A DNA stretch of 64,000 bases from Sporosarcina cascadiensis. Lineage in GTDB: Bacteria; Bacillota; Bacilli; Bacillales_A; Planococcaceae. Within the stretch, counting starts at the first letter, position 1, and every line of letters starts with the position of its first letter. The stretch lies in assembly GCF_009650995.1 (NCBI RefSeq), contig NZ_WHVV01000005.1, positions 124,001 to 188,000 on the forward strand. The letters are read 5' to 3'. Positions 1 through 7,496 of this stretch are shown piece by piece. A program made the translations under genes and the position numbers. The notes beneath the pieces are model-generated. The model worked only from the letters and a program-made list of their open reading frames with translations, was not told the origin of the DNA and ran no database searches.

Positions 1-633
1 TGTAACAGGAATAAAACTGACACCACTGATTAGCTCAGGTGAACCAAATGTGTATCTTGGGGTTCCTGTGATAACATCCACTCCGACGGTTGCTACTGCA
101 AGTCCAATTAACGCCGAGATAAAACCTTTCAATTTGCTGTCATCAGTCATCCAAATTAGGGTGAGTAACCCCATGATCATCAACATGAAATATTCAGGTG
201 GACCAAATTTGAGAGCTACTTTAGCGAATGTGGGTGCTAGAGTGAAAATTAGTATAACGCCAATTGTACCACCTACAAAGGATGCGATTGCCTGTACAAT
301 TAATGCCTTTCCGGCTTTTCCTTGAAGCGTCATGGGATAACCATCAAATGTACTTGCTACAGCTGCAGAATCCCCAGGAGTATTAATTAATATGGAGGTT
401 GTAGCACCGCCGTATTGTGAACCATAATAAATACCTGCCAGCATAATAATAGCTGAAGTTGGGTCCAAGGTGAGCGTCAGAGGTAATAAAATGGCTATTC
501 CAGCTGAAGCCCCAAAACCAGGAATAATACCAACAATCATTCCAATGAAAGCGCCTACAATGAGAAGCAGCATATTCATCGGTGTCAATACAACAGAAAA
601 ACCTTGAATCAGATTAGTGATTATTTCTTGCAT
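1..633 (-). CDS. tctA: TTT transporter large permease TctA, N-terminal part
   Basis: Membrane permease of a tripartite tricarboxylate transporter, which imports organic anions using a periplasmic-type binding protein and an ion gradient. The first 211 residues are present; the rest lies beyond the left edge. Visible family marks are the glycine-rich GIIPGFGASAG stretch near residues 36-46 and the YYGSQYGGATTS / NTPGD motif near residues 69-87, within strongly hydrophobic helices. It starts at ATG 633 after an AGGAG-like site and follows tctB by 29 bp, so it is the last visible gene of a minus-strand operon. Substrate cannot be read from sequence; the neighbouring hydrolase suggests an aromatic or amino-acid-derived acid. 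Confidence 0.93.
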   Translation of the reverse strand, partial: MQEIITNLIQGFSVVLTPMNMLLLIVGAFIGMIVGIIPGFGASAGIAILLPLTLTLDPTSAIIMLAGIYYGSQYGGATTSILINTPGDSAAVASTFDGYPMTLQGKAGKALIVQAIASFVGGTIGVILIFTLAPTFAKVALKFGPPEYFMLMIMGLLTLIWMTDDSKLKGFISALIGLAVATVGVDVITGTPRYTFGSPELISGVSFIPVT

Positions 634-662
634 GATATCACTCCTAACAAGAGAGTATGAAT

Positions 663-1103
663 TTAAAAGATATTTTCAAAGAAGCCTTGAGGCAATCCTG
701 TTTTTAAAAGAAATTCAAATAAAATAAAGATTGAAAGTGGAATTGTGAGTCCCAGTATTATATTTTGCTTCAACTTATTTTCATTAAATAACAGAAGAAC
801 TACGAACATAAACAATATAGTGGACAGCAATGCCCCTAAAATATTAAAAATAGCTATGTAAACAGTTGTAACAATTAATAACTTGAAGAAAATAGAAATG
901 TGTAAGAGGGAAATCTTTTCTTCACGATTACCTTTATAATTCTTGATTAAATCAAATGCGATTAAAATAATAAGTGTTATGCCGATTACGATAGGAAAAA
1001 AACCACTTCCGGGTATATCATTTGAAAAGAATTTAAACGTAAAGGCTATGGATAAGTAGAAGCAGGAAACAACTAATAAAAAGATCGTAAATATATTTTT
1101 CAT
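663..1103 (-). CDS. tctB: TTT transporter small permease TctB family
   Basis: Small membrane subunit of the tripartite tricarboxylate transporter, 146 residues with four predicted hydrophobic helices (roughly 5-25, 34-52, 70-105, 113-133). TctB proteins are poorly conserved, so the assignment rests on size, topology, the N-terminal 'GSGFFPIVIG' segment typical of the family and the position between tctC and tctA. It is separated from tctC by a strong hairpin (1132-1165), which probably lowers its expression relative to the binding protein. Confidence 0.85.
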   Translation of the reverse strand: MKNIFTIFLLVVSCFYLSIAFTFKFFSNDIPGSGFFPIVIGITLIILIAFDLIKNYKGNREEKISLLHISIFFKLLIVTTVYIAIFNILGALLSTILFMFVVLLLFNENKLKQNIILGLTIPLSIFILFEFLLKTGLPQGFFENIF

Positions 1104-1131
1104 TTCAAGCTGGACTCCTTTCCTGATAAGA

Positions 1132-1165
1132 AAACTCTGTCTTCTGTTTCAAAAAGACAGAGTTT
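1132..1165 (-). terminator. Hairpin between tctC and tctB
   Basis: Perfect 12-bp inverted repeat (AAACTCTGTCTT / AAGACAGAGTTT) with a 10-nt loop, directly after the tctC stop. The U-run after it on the minus strand is short, so partial termination or 3'-end mRNA protection is likelier than full termination. Confidence 0.75.
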
Positions 1166-1174
1166 CTATAATAA

Positions 1175-2158
1175 TTATTGGTTCGCTGACTCTAATGAAT
1201 CTTTAAATTTCGTGTTAGTTTCTTCAAGGAACTCTGAGAAATCATCGCCATATAGTATATAATCAGACATCCCGTTTTCTAGAATGTATTTTTTCCACTC
1301 GTCCGTCTCTGCTACCTTTTTCATGGCTTCAATCCACCAGTCTTTTACTTCATCATCAACATCAGCAGGAAGAACTACGCCGCGCGGTTGTGAAATATTC
1401 ACGTCGTATCCTAGTTCGGTAAAAGTAGGCACGTCTTCCAATTGCTTTAATCTCTCAATTCCTGAAAAAGCTAACGGCTTCATAAGATCGCCTTCAATTT
1501 GTCCCATTGAACGAGCGGGATTACCAACAATAGCATCTAAACTATCGGATAATAATGCACTAGTAAGTTCGCCGGCTCCTTGAAAAGGAACGTAGTCAAA
1601 ATCAAAACCTGCTTCTGTAGCAAAAAGATTAGGAACAATCATTTCATCACTAACTTGTCCAACTCCGCCAATTTTCATCTTCTTGCCACTTTTTGCTGCT
1701 TCAATAAAGTCCTCCAGAGAATCATATTTAGACTCACCTTTAACTAGGAAGAATAAGTCATCAGCGCCCATTAACGCAATTGGTGTAAAAGAATCGTAAC
1801 TGAAAGCAGTTTCAGAAACTAGAGGGGTAGTAAAGAAGCTTCCACTTGTTGGACCTACAAAGTAAGGATCACCTTTTTTGGTCTCCAAGAACCCCCAACC
1901 AACTGCACCACTACCACCTTCACGGTTTTCAATCTTAATACTTTCTGTATAAATATCTTCTTTTTGCATGATTTCCATAATTTTTCTCAGGTATAAATCT
2001 GTACCGCCACCGGGGCCAAAAGGTATTACAACATTTAGTGTTTTAGCAGGGTATTTATCGTTACTGCTTGCTTTACCACTCGTGCTGTCTGAGCACGCTG
2101 CAGTCATTATAGCAACTGCCAATACGATTGATAGAGTCAGAAACCTTTTCATATTCAT
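1175..2158 (-). CDS. tctC: TTT transporter substrate-binding lipoprotein TctC
   Basis: Solute-binding protein (Bug/TctC family) of 327 residues that captures the substrate outside the membrane and hands it to TctAB. A lipoprotein signal peptide is clear: MKRF start, hydrophobic core and lipobox TAAC with the acylated cysteine at residue 22. The mature part has the family's early 'VVIPFGPGGGTD' strand and the 'VGWGFLETKKGDPY' region. ATG start with GGGAGG upstream. It follows the aminopeptidase-like gene by 12 bp and precedes the hairpin before tctB. Confidence 0.93.
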   Translation of the reverse strand: MNMKRFLTLSIVLAVAIMTAACSDSTSGKASSNDKYPAKTLNVVIPFGPGGGTDLYLRKIMEIMQKEDIYTESIKIENREGGSGAVGWGFLETKKGDPYFVGPTSGSFFTTPLVSETAFSYDSFTPIALMGADDLFFLVKGESKYDSLEDFIEAAKSGKKMKIGGVGQVSDEMIVPNLFATEAGFDFDYVPFQGAGELTSALLSDSLDAIVGNPARSMGQIEGDLMKPLAFSGIERLKQLEDVPTFTELGYDVNISQPRGVVLPADVDDEVKDWWIEAMKKVAETDEWKKYILENGMSDYILYGDDFSEFLEETNTKFKDSLESANQ

Positions 2159-2170
2159 ACCTCCCTGGTT

Positions 2171-3139
2171 TTATAAGAGAACGTTGCCGTTTTCTATAAT
2201 AGTTACACCATCCGCAACGAGTGTTGTTTCAGTCATGATCAAATCATAGTGACATGCCGCTTTAACTGTTCCGCCAAGTGTAATACTTGAACCAATTCCG
2301 ATATGAACCGATCCGAATACCCCTTCATCTTCAAGCATCAGACCGTTAAATTTACAACGTGGATTTAATCCTACCCCAATTTCTGCAATGTTATAGACAT
2401 TCGGATCATTTTTAGAGGCTAAGTTGTCAGCCAGTATATGCGCTTCAAAGCCGCCTTCAATATTAGTGATCATGCCATCTTCTACGGTACAAACGACTTG
2501 TTCTTTCAAGATGCCGATTCCAATGTAGGGAATACTTGCGTTAGCAACAATCTTTCCATTTGCAGATCCTTCTAATGGAGATACGTTGGCTTCAATAGTT
2601 GGTACAGGCGCAAATTGTCCGCTCTTTACCATTCCAGTCATCGAGTTGCTCTTACGGCCAGTTGCAGACATCTTTAAATCAGTTCCATGAGTAGTAGTCA
2701 AATGAATTTCTTTTGCATTTTCCAAAGCTCTTCCTACTGCTTCACAAGTCGGAGCTGCTTTTGGGAAGTCTGCAAGAACTCCACTATCAATCAGCATATG
2801 ATCTTCAAATTGTGTCAACATGATTCCTCTAGAACCATTTTCAACTGCATTTTTAACTGCATAAGTATGAGTGATTGAAGTAAATACCGCACTGATAAAT
2901 ACATCGCTTTCTTTCATTGCAGCAGCAACAGTTGCTGGTGGTTCGCTACTGTCTGACGTTCTCGGCATAATAATAGAGATTGTTGGCTCTGCCCCAACTG
3001 CTGTAACGGCGGACGCGATACTTTCTGCTATTGACATGGTCTTTGGTTCCGTAATGATGACAACGCTTTCATTTTCCTTAATATTTGCACAGACTTCGAC
3101 GACTTGTTTTGCACCCTTAGACATTAACATACTTTTCAA
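2171..3139 (-). CDS. Metal-dependent aminopeptidase (M29) / NicX-like enzyme
   Basis: Cytosolic enzyme of about 322 residues related both to M29 aminopeptidases and to 2,5-dihydroxypyridine dioxygenase NicX, which share a fold. The C-terminal half carries the family pattern GGFEA ... NDPNVYNIAEIGVGLNPR ... CHYD, containing likely metal ligands (Glu and the His/Asp of CHYD); the position that is His in NicX is Glu here, which favours the aminopeptidase-like branch. An upstream ATG at 3154 has no ribosome site and lies inside an operator-like repeat; GGAG at 3148-3151 is nine bases before TTG 3139, so TTG is taken as start. First gene of the TTT operon, so it probably acts on the transported compound. 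Exact substrate unknown. Confidence 0.7.
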   Translation of the reverse strand: MKSMLMSKGAKQVVEVCANIKENESVVIITEPKTMSIAESIASAVTAVGAEPTISIIMPRTSDSSEPPATVAAAMKESDVFISAVFTSITHTYAVKNAVENGSRGIMLTQFEDHMLIDSGVLADFPKAAPTCEAVGRALENAKEIHLTTTHGTDLKMSATGRKSNSMTGMVKSGQFAPVPTIEANVSPLEGSANGKIVANASIPYIGIGILKEQVVCTVEDGMITNIEGGFEAHILADNLASKNDPNVYNIAEIGVGLNPRCKFNGLMLEDEGVFGSVHIGIGSSITLGGTVKAACHYDLIMTETTLVADGVTIIENGNVLL

Positions 3140-3152
3140 AATAACCAACTCC

Positions 3153-3168
3153 ATATTCTATAGTATTT
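3153..3168. promoter_or_regulatory. Operator-like half repeat before the TTT operon
   Basis: ATATTCTATAG followed by TATTT repeats the left arm and centre of the perfect palindrome at 3212-3229, 59 bp away. It lies just upstream of the TTG start and its ribosome site, as expected for a second repressor site. Confidence 0.5.
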
Positions 3169-3211
3169 GTTTCTTTAGACTATTATCAATTATCAATTCG
3201 ACAATGTCAAC

Positions 3212-3229
3212 TATATTCTATAGAATATA
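3212..3229. promoter_or_regulatory. Perfect 18-bp palindrome, probable operator of the TTT operon
   Basis: TATATTCTATAGAATATA is a perfect 18-bp palindrome in the promoter region of the minus-strand aminopeptidase/tctCBA operon, with a partial second copy at 3153-3168. Its form suits a dimeric repressor (for example GntR type). No matching regulator gene is visible next to it; it may lie beyond tctA. Confidence 0.65.
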
Positions 3230-3238
3230 TAAAAATAA

Positions 3239-3267
3239 AAACTGTTCCTTATTTCAAGGAACAGTTT
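3239..3267 (-). terminator. Terminator of the D-amino-acid conversion operon
   Basis: Perfect 12-bp stem AAACTGTTCCTT / AAGGAACAGTTT with a 5-nt loop; on the minus strand it is followed by a T-rich run. It closes the operon that ends with the racemase gene at 3353. Confidence 0.85.
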
Positions 3268-3352
3268 AACTTATACTAATTTTAATATTTTCTCAGCACC
3301 AAAGTGGTTTTAAGGCGACAATGCACTCTTCTTGTTATGATATTAAATATCT

Positions 3353-4465
3353 TCAACCCCGGTGAAACACCCGGCTGTGCACCATGCATTCCTCCACCTT
3401 ATCCCAATTCAAGTCGAATCCGATGCCTGGCGTCTCTGGTACATCAATCAGACCATCATGCATCGTGACTTCCGGCAAGATAATATCTTCATCCCAATAA
3501 TGGGCGGAAGGGGCCGTGTCGCCAGGCAGCGTAAAGCCCGGCAGGCTCGTGATGGCGATATTGTGTGCGCGTCCGACACCTGCTTCAAGCATACCGCCGC
3601 ACCAGAGCGGAATATTGTGCTCTGCACAAATATCGTGGATCTTTTTCGATTCCGTCAAACCGCCGACGCGCCCGATTTTTAAATTAATGATCTTTGTACT
3701 GCCAAGTTCAATTGATTTTCTGGCGTCTTCTGCAGAATGAATGCTTTCGTCCAGGCAGATCGGTGTTTCGATTTTTGCCTGCAGCTGTGCATGATCAATG
3801 ATATCTCCGTGGGCAAGAGGCTGTTCAATCATCGATAGATTAAACTCGTCAAATCTTCGCAAGTGATCGATATCATTCAAAGTATACGCACAGTTCGCGT
3901 CCGCCATCAGCTGGATATTTGGATATTCGCTGCGGATTGCCTGCAAAATATCCAAATCTCTTCCCGGCATGACTTTGACTTTGATCCGTCGGAAACCCTG
4001 TGCCAGATAACCTTCCAGTTTTTGCAGTAACTTGGCTTCTGTCTCCTGAATGCCGACACTGACGCCGACTTCAATTTGTTTTTTCGTTCCGCCCAGTGCT
4101 GCAGCCAGCGAAAGATTCTGTTCTTTTGCGTATAAATCCCATACGGCTCCTTCAAGCGCCGCTTTTGCATTATAATTCCCTCTAAAGTGCTCAAAAACTT
4201 TTGAAACGTCATCAGGATGCTGAATTTCTGATTTTAACAACAGCGGAACCAAGTAATCCTCGAGCATATGCCAGTTGGTGTTCACTGTTTCTTCATGGAA
4301 CAGCGGCGCGATGGACGCGACTGATTCACCGTATCCCGACTGCCCGCCTGCTGATTTTACTTCCACCAAAATAAAATCTTTATCCTGTTCTACTCCCACG
4401 CTCGTTTTAAAAGGATGCAGCATTCTCATTTTCATATATCGTAAAATAACTGTTTTAATTTCCAT
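3353..4465 (-). CDS. N-acyl/N-succinylamino acid racemase (enolase superfamily)
   Basis: Enolase-superfamily enzyme of 370 residues in the OSBS/NAAAR group. Catalytic set is complete: KVK motif with Lys162 and Lys164, metal ligands Asp189, Glu214 and Asp239, and second base Lys263 (NLKIGRVGG). It would racemise N-succinyl- or N-acyl-amino acids. Neighbours decide the role: an N-acyltransferase overlaps upstream by 11 bp and an M20 deacylase overlaps that, the same set described in Geobacillus for irreversible D-to-L amino acid conversion. No men genes are near, so a menaquinone-only MenC role is less likely, though O-succinylbenzoate synthase side activity is common in this family. Confidence 0.85.
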   Translation of the reverse strand: MEIKTVILRYMKMRMLHPFKTSVGVEQDKDFILVEVKSAGGQSGYGESVASIAPLFHEETVNTNWHMLEDYLVPLLLKSEIQHPDDVSKVFEHFRGNYNAKAALEGAVWDLYAKEQNLSLAAALGGTKKQIEVGVSVGIQETEAKLLQKLEGYLAQGFRRIKVKVMPGRDLDILQAIRSEYPNIQLMADANCAYTLNDIDHLRRFDEFNLSMIEQPLAHGDIIDHAQLQAKIETPICLDESIHSAEDARKSIELGSTKIINLKIGRVGGLTESKKIHDICAEHNIPLWCGGMLEAGVGRAHNIAITSLPGFTLPGDTAPSAHYWDEDIILPEVTMHDGLIDVPETPGIGFDLNWDKVEECMVHSRVFHRG

Positions 4466-5276
4466 GTGAAATTCCCCGTTTCTCTAAAATATAGACATAT
4501 CCTTCTTGAACCCCGGGGTGCTTAACTAGATCCGTCACGATCCACCCGTTTTCCAAATAATCCTCAAAGATTTCTCTGGTCTTTTCCCGCCAAATCATTG
4601 CTTCGTTAAAATCATGCTGTTTAAGTTCCTGGAAGTTTGCCGGAACCGGAACACCTACTAGCTGATCACCTTTCCGCCAGTGTGATTTCTCCGCAATTAA
4701 GAAACCATGACTGCAGCGTGTGTCGATCAGTAAGGGAATGGTATGTAAATCGGGAGAACTCGTCCTGGATGACTGTTCTTGAATCATCCATTCCACTGTG
4801 AAACGATCAGTCGGAATGCCGCCGTTTATCCCGCCGGTCATGTCGCCATAGGCATTTTCCGTATATGAAATAACTCTTGCCCGCAGTTTATGAAGATTTA
4901 AATTTGCATTGACTGTCTCCAGCGGATCGTACGTCCAAATAATACGGCTGTAGCCCAGTTTCAGCGCCGCCTGTTTTTGCTCGAGCTTTAATTGTTCGCC
5001 TATGCCTAATTTCCGGTAGTCAGAATGAATGCCCAGATTGTGAGAATACAGATACACATTTTGCCCGTCGAATCCCGGGAAGCTGTATTGGAAGCCAATC
5101 AACCGGTCTTCATCAAAAGCGCCGACAATCAGTCCGCCATTCTTCAGTGAAGCTGTCATATGACTGATCGGCACGGTATCATTTTCTCCCCAGATACCCG
5201 CTTCGAGTGCATGAACTTTGTGTAACTCGTCTATTGTTTCAATCAGGCGGATGGATATATTTATTACGTTTTTCAC
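4455..5276 (-). CDS. GNAT acyltransferase, probable D-amino acid N-succinyltransferase
   Basis: GNAT-fold protein of 273 residues. The acetyl-/succinyl-CoA pyrophosphate-binding loop is visible at residues 88-95 (RKLGIGEQ), preceded by the beta strand 'YLYSHNLGIHSDY'. In the equivalent Geobacillus operon a GNAT enzyme succinylates D-amino acids so that the racemase and the L-specific desuccinylase can return the L-form. Start ATG 5276 overlaps the end of the M20 gene by 4 bp and its end overlaps the racemase start, which indicates translational coupling. The acyl donor is inferred from context. Confidence 0.78.
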   Translation of the reverse strand: MKNVINISIRLIETIDELHKVHALEAGIWGENDTVPISHMTASLKNGGLIVGAFDEDRLIGFQYSFPGFDGQNVYLYSHNLGIHSDYRKLGIGEQLKLEQKQAALKLGYSRIIWTYDPLETVNANLNLHKLRARVISYTENAYGDMTGGINGGIPTDRFTVEWMIQEQSSRTSSPDLHTIPLLIDTRCSHGFLIAEKSHWRKGDQLVGVPVPANFQELKQHDFNEAMIWREKTREIFEDYLENGWIVTDLVKHPGVQEGYVYILEKRGISHGN

Positions 5277-6421
5277 TGTTTATCTGCCTCCATTTCGCGA
5301 TCTGCCCGTATGATCATCTCAGTCAAAATTTTTGTGCCGTAAATCAGAGCGTCAGTGTTGAAAGACATCTGCGGATGATGAAGCCCGGGCTTCAGGTCGC
5401 AGCCCAATCCTATCATTGTGGCCGCAATATGAGGTGTCTTCCATGTATAGAAATGAAAATCCTCAGCGCCTTGCGAGATGCACGGTCCTGCAGTATTTTC
5501 TTCTCCTAAAACAGAGCGGATTGCCTGCCGTGCAATACGGACTGCGGCCGCATTTTCGATGGCGGCAGGAGAGTAGCCCGCTGTTTCATAATCAATCTTT
5601 GTTTCCGTCAAAGCGGCTGTGCTTTTCAATAGATGAACTGTCTTTTCAAGCAGTGCTTCCATCGTTTCATTTGCTTCCGCACGGATGTCCAGTGTAAAAC
5701 GAGCAGATGCCGGAACCGAGTTGCTCGTTTCCCCGCTGTGCAACTCCGTCATCTTAATAGAAAACTTCTTTCCGCCGGTCAGCCGGATTCGTTGCAGCGA
5801 CTGTATCAGCATACTGGCCGCTTCAATCGGATTATTACCTTCTTCCGGACGCGCAGCGTGGGCAGGTGTTCCTGTGATGACCCCTTTTATAGTAGAGGAG
5901 GAACCGTGAAGAATGACAGGGGCTGCCTGTCCAAACAGAACTTCTGTGTGAGGCCGGACATGAACTCCGCCCAGAAAAAGCACATCGTTCAATACACCTT
6001 CCTCCATCATTTGCAGCGCACCTTCTGCAAGTTCTTCCGCAGGCTGAAAAATAAAGCGTATGGTATGGCTGAGCTGCATATCACTGTTTTTCAATGCTAA
6101 AGCGGTGTACAGCGCCATTGTGCTGTGCCCGTCGTGCCCGCATGAATGATTGGCTATTATTTCGCCGTTTACTTCCTGTACGAGCGCGTCCATATCGGCA
6201 CGCAGCGCAATGACGCCTTCTTTCTCCCCGGGAATCTCCGCGATGAACCCATGATGTCCTGCAAAAGAGGTTACTTGAAGACCCGCCGATGAAAGTTTTT
6301 CCTGCAAATAACGGGACGTCCGCTGTTCCTCCCAGCTGGGCTCCGCCAGTTCATGAAGTTCCCGGTAGGTCTGCAGAATCTGTTCTTTGCAGTCTGTAAT
6401 GAATTGAAAAGGTTTATCCAA
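5273..6421 (-). CDS. M20 family N-acyl-L-amino acid deacylase
   Basis: Zinc-dependent amidohydrolase of 382 residues, M20D type. Metal-binding marks are visible: SCGHDGHSTM near residues 93-102, the FQPAEE motif near 129-134 with the general base Glu, and the C-terminal 'GLHHPQMSF' His. A lid/dimerisation domain of about 110 residues lies between. With its neighbours it would release the L-amino acid from the N-acyl (succinyl) derivative, making D-to-L conversion irreversible. It is the first structural gene after the RpiR regulator (14 bp gap). Confidence 0.85.
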   Translation of the reverse strand: MDKPFQFITDCKEQILQTYRELHELAEPSWEEQRTSRYLQEKLSSAGLQVTSFAGHHGFIAEIPGEKEGVIALRADMDALVQEVNGEIIANHSCGHDGHSTMALYTALALKNSDMQLSHTIRFIFQPAEELAEGALQMMEEGVLNDVLFLGGVHVRPHTEVLFGQAAPVILHGSSSTIKGVITGTPAHAARPEEGNNPIEAASMLIQSLQRIRLTGGKKFSIKMTELHSGETSNSVPASARFTLDIRAEANETMEALLEKTVHLLKSTAALTETKIDYETAGYSPAAIENAAAVRIARQAIRSVLGEENTAGPCISQGAEDFHFYTWKTPHIAATMIGLGCDLKPGLHHPQMSFNTDALIYGTKILTEMIIRADREMEADKQ

Positions 6422-6435
6422 TGAAGTAGCCTCCT

Positions 6436-7287
6436 TTATTCTGAAAATAACTGCTGTTCTGTGTATAAGTGTTCGAGTTGCTGCTGCCGTTTGGCTATAT
6501 CCTCCGAATTATATATACGTATGCCGGCAAGCAGTGTATCGAGAAAGCTTATAATGGAGGCCATAGAATGGGTATCGGCGGCTTCATTATCCGAATTGCT
6601 GAATATCATATCTGCCAGCCGGCCAATTGGAGATAGGGTCCGGTCGGTGATACCGATCAGTTTTGCTCCTTGTCCTTTTACCATAGTTGCCGCTTGTAAA
6701 GTATCATTTCGATAGCGGGGAAAGGAAAAAATTACGGCAGTCGAGTTCACACCCAAATCGCAGACGTCCTCGGTCATAAAACCGGCGGGACTGGCAAGTA
6801 CCACGTCGTTCCGCAGTTGTTTCAAGGAAAAAAATAACCAATACGCTGCTGCATACGAACTGCCGAAACCGGCGATGTATACGCGATCCGATTGAATGAG
6901 CGTGTCCGCCATGGCCTGTACATCGCCTATATTCAACTGTTCCGCCGTGTGCTGCAGGATCATCTGCTCTTTTTCGAGGACCTGGTGCATGAAGTTGCTG
7001 CTGTCATCCGGCTCATTCTTTGAAGTAAATCCTTCAGCTACAGACTGCTTCGGTACAAGCCAATCATTCCGCAGTGCTTGCTGTAAATCAGAGTAACCGC
7101 TGAAACCAAGTGCGTAGGCGAGCCGAATGACTGTTGTCTCACTGACGCCGGTTTGCTTTCCGATTTGAAAAGCGGTTGACAGCGCTGCATTTTGCGGATG
7201 TTCAATATAAAAGGCAGCTACTTTTTGCTGGCCGGGTGATAAGGAAGAATAGTGCGTTTTAATAGTTTCGTGCAAGGTTGTCATAAA
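6436..7287 (-). CDS. RpiR/MurR-family transcriptional regulator
   Basis: DNA-binding regulator with an N-terminal HTH_6 domain (about residues 1-75, including QIGKQTGVSETTVIRLAYALGFSGYS region) and a C-terminal SIS domain that normally binds a phosphosugar or related ligand (GFGSSYAAA and SFPRYRND). The upstream ATG at 7320 lacks a ribosome site; AGGTG five bases before ATG 7287 supports the shorter 283-residue form. It heads the operon with the deacylase, GNAT and racemase genes and very likely controls it and itself through the TGAAT/ATTCA repeats just upstream. Confidence 0.85.
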   Translation of the reverse strand, partial: FMTTLHETIKTHYSSLSPGQQKVAAFYIEHPQNAALSTAFQIGKQTGVSETTVIRLAYALGFSGYSDLQQALRNDWLVPKQSVAEGFTSKNEPDDSSNFMHQVLEKEQMILQHTAEQLNIGDVQAMADTLIQSDRVYIAGFGSSYAAAYWLFFSLKQLRNDVVLASPAGFMTEDVCDLGVNSTAVIFSFPRYRNDTLQAATMVKGQGAKLIGITDRTLSPIGRLADMIFSNSDNEAADTHSMASIISFLDTLLAGIRIYNSEDIAKRQQQLEHLYTEQQLFSE

Positions 7288-7299
7288 GTCACCTGCCAA

Positions 7300-7359
7300 T
7301 GAATGAAGTTTATCCTTCATTCATTTAAACATAGTGAATGTAAAACTTCAAATCATTCA
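7300..7359. promoter_or_regulatory. RpiR-type operator cluster
   Basis: Inverted repeat TGAATGAAG / CTTCATTCA with 6-nt spacer (7300-7323) and a second palindromic element TGAATG...ACTTCA...CATTCA (7335-7359). TGAA...TTCA palindromes are common targets of RpiR-family regulators. The first repeat lies between the two possible start codons of the regulator. Confidence 0.6.
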
Positions 7360-7361
7360 AT

Positions 7362-7408
7362 AAAAAAACCGGCAAGAGAATCCACTTAATCTCTTAGCCG
7401 GCCTTTTG
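7362..7408 (-). terminator. Terminator of the epimerase operon
   Basis: Stem CCGGCAAGAGA / TCTCTTAGCCGG (one bulged A) with A-run on one side and TTTT on the other, so usable in both directions. It follows the minus-strand epimerase gene; a degraded copy sits at about 12332-12375. Confidence 0.75.
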
Positions 7409-7411
7409 AAA

Positions 7412-7493
7412 GGTGCCTGTGCGCCAAACTATCGTGTTAATTCGAACATTCATGTTTGTTCAAACAAACATAAATGTTTCGCACACAGGCACC
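7412..7493. repeat. 82-bp palindromic repeat element, copy 1
   Basis: Ends are inverted (GGTGCCTGTGCGC / GCACACAGGCACC) and the centre is a second palindrome (AACATTCATGTTTGTT / AACAAACATAAATGTT), so the whole element can fold into one long hairpin. A second copy of identical length is at 12379-12460 with about 6 differences. No coding capacity. Confidence 0.85.
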
Positions 7494-7496
7494 CGT

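Larger units (their letters stand above)
7335..7493 (+). repeat. Direct repeat, left copy flanking the LysR/YfcC/M20/epimerase set
   Basis: This stretch (TGAATGTAAAACTTCA, then a CCGGC...GCCGG hairpin, then an 82-bp palindrome) recurs in the same order and orientation at 12273-12460, where an extra ~35-40 bp is present near the left end. The two copies bracket genes 7497-12197. Confidence 0.85.
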
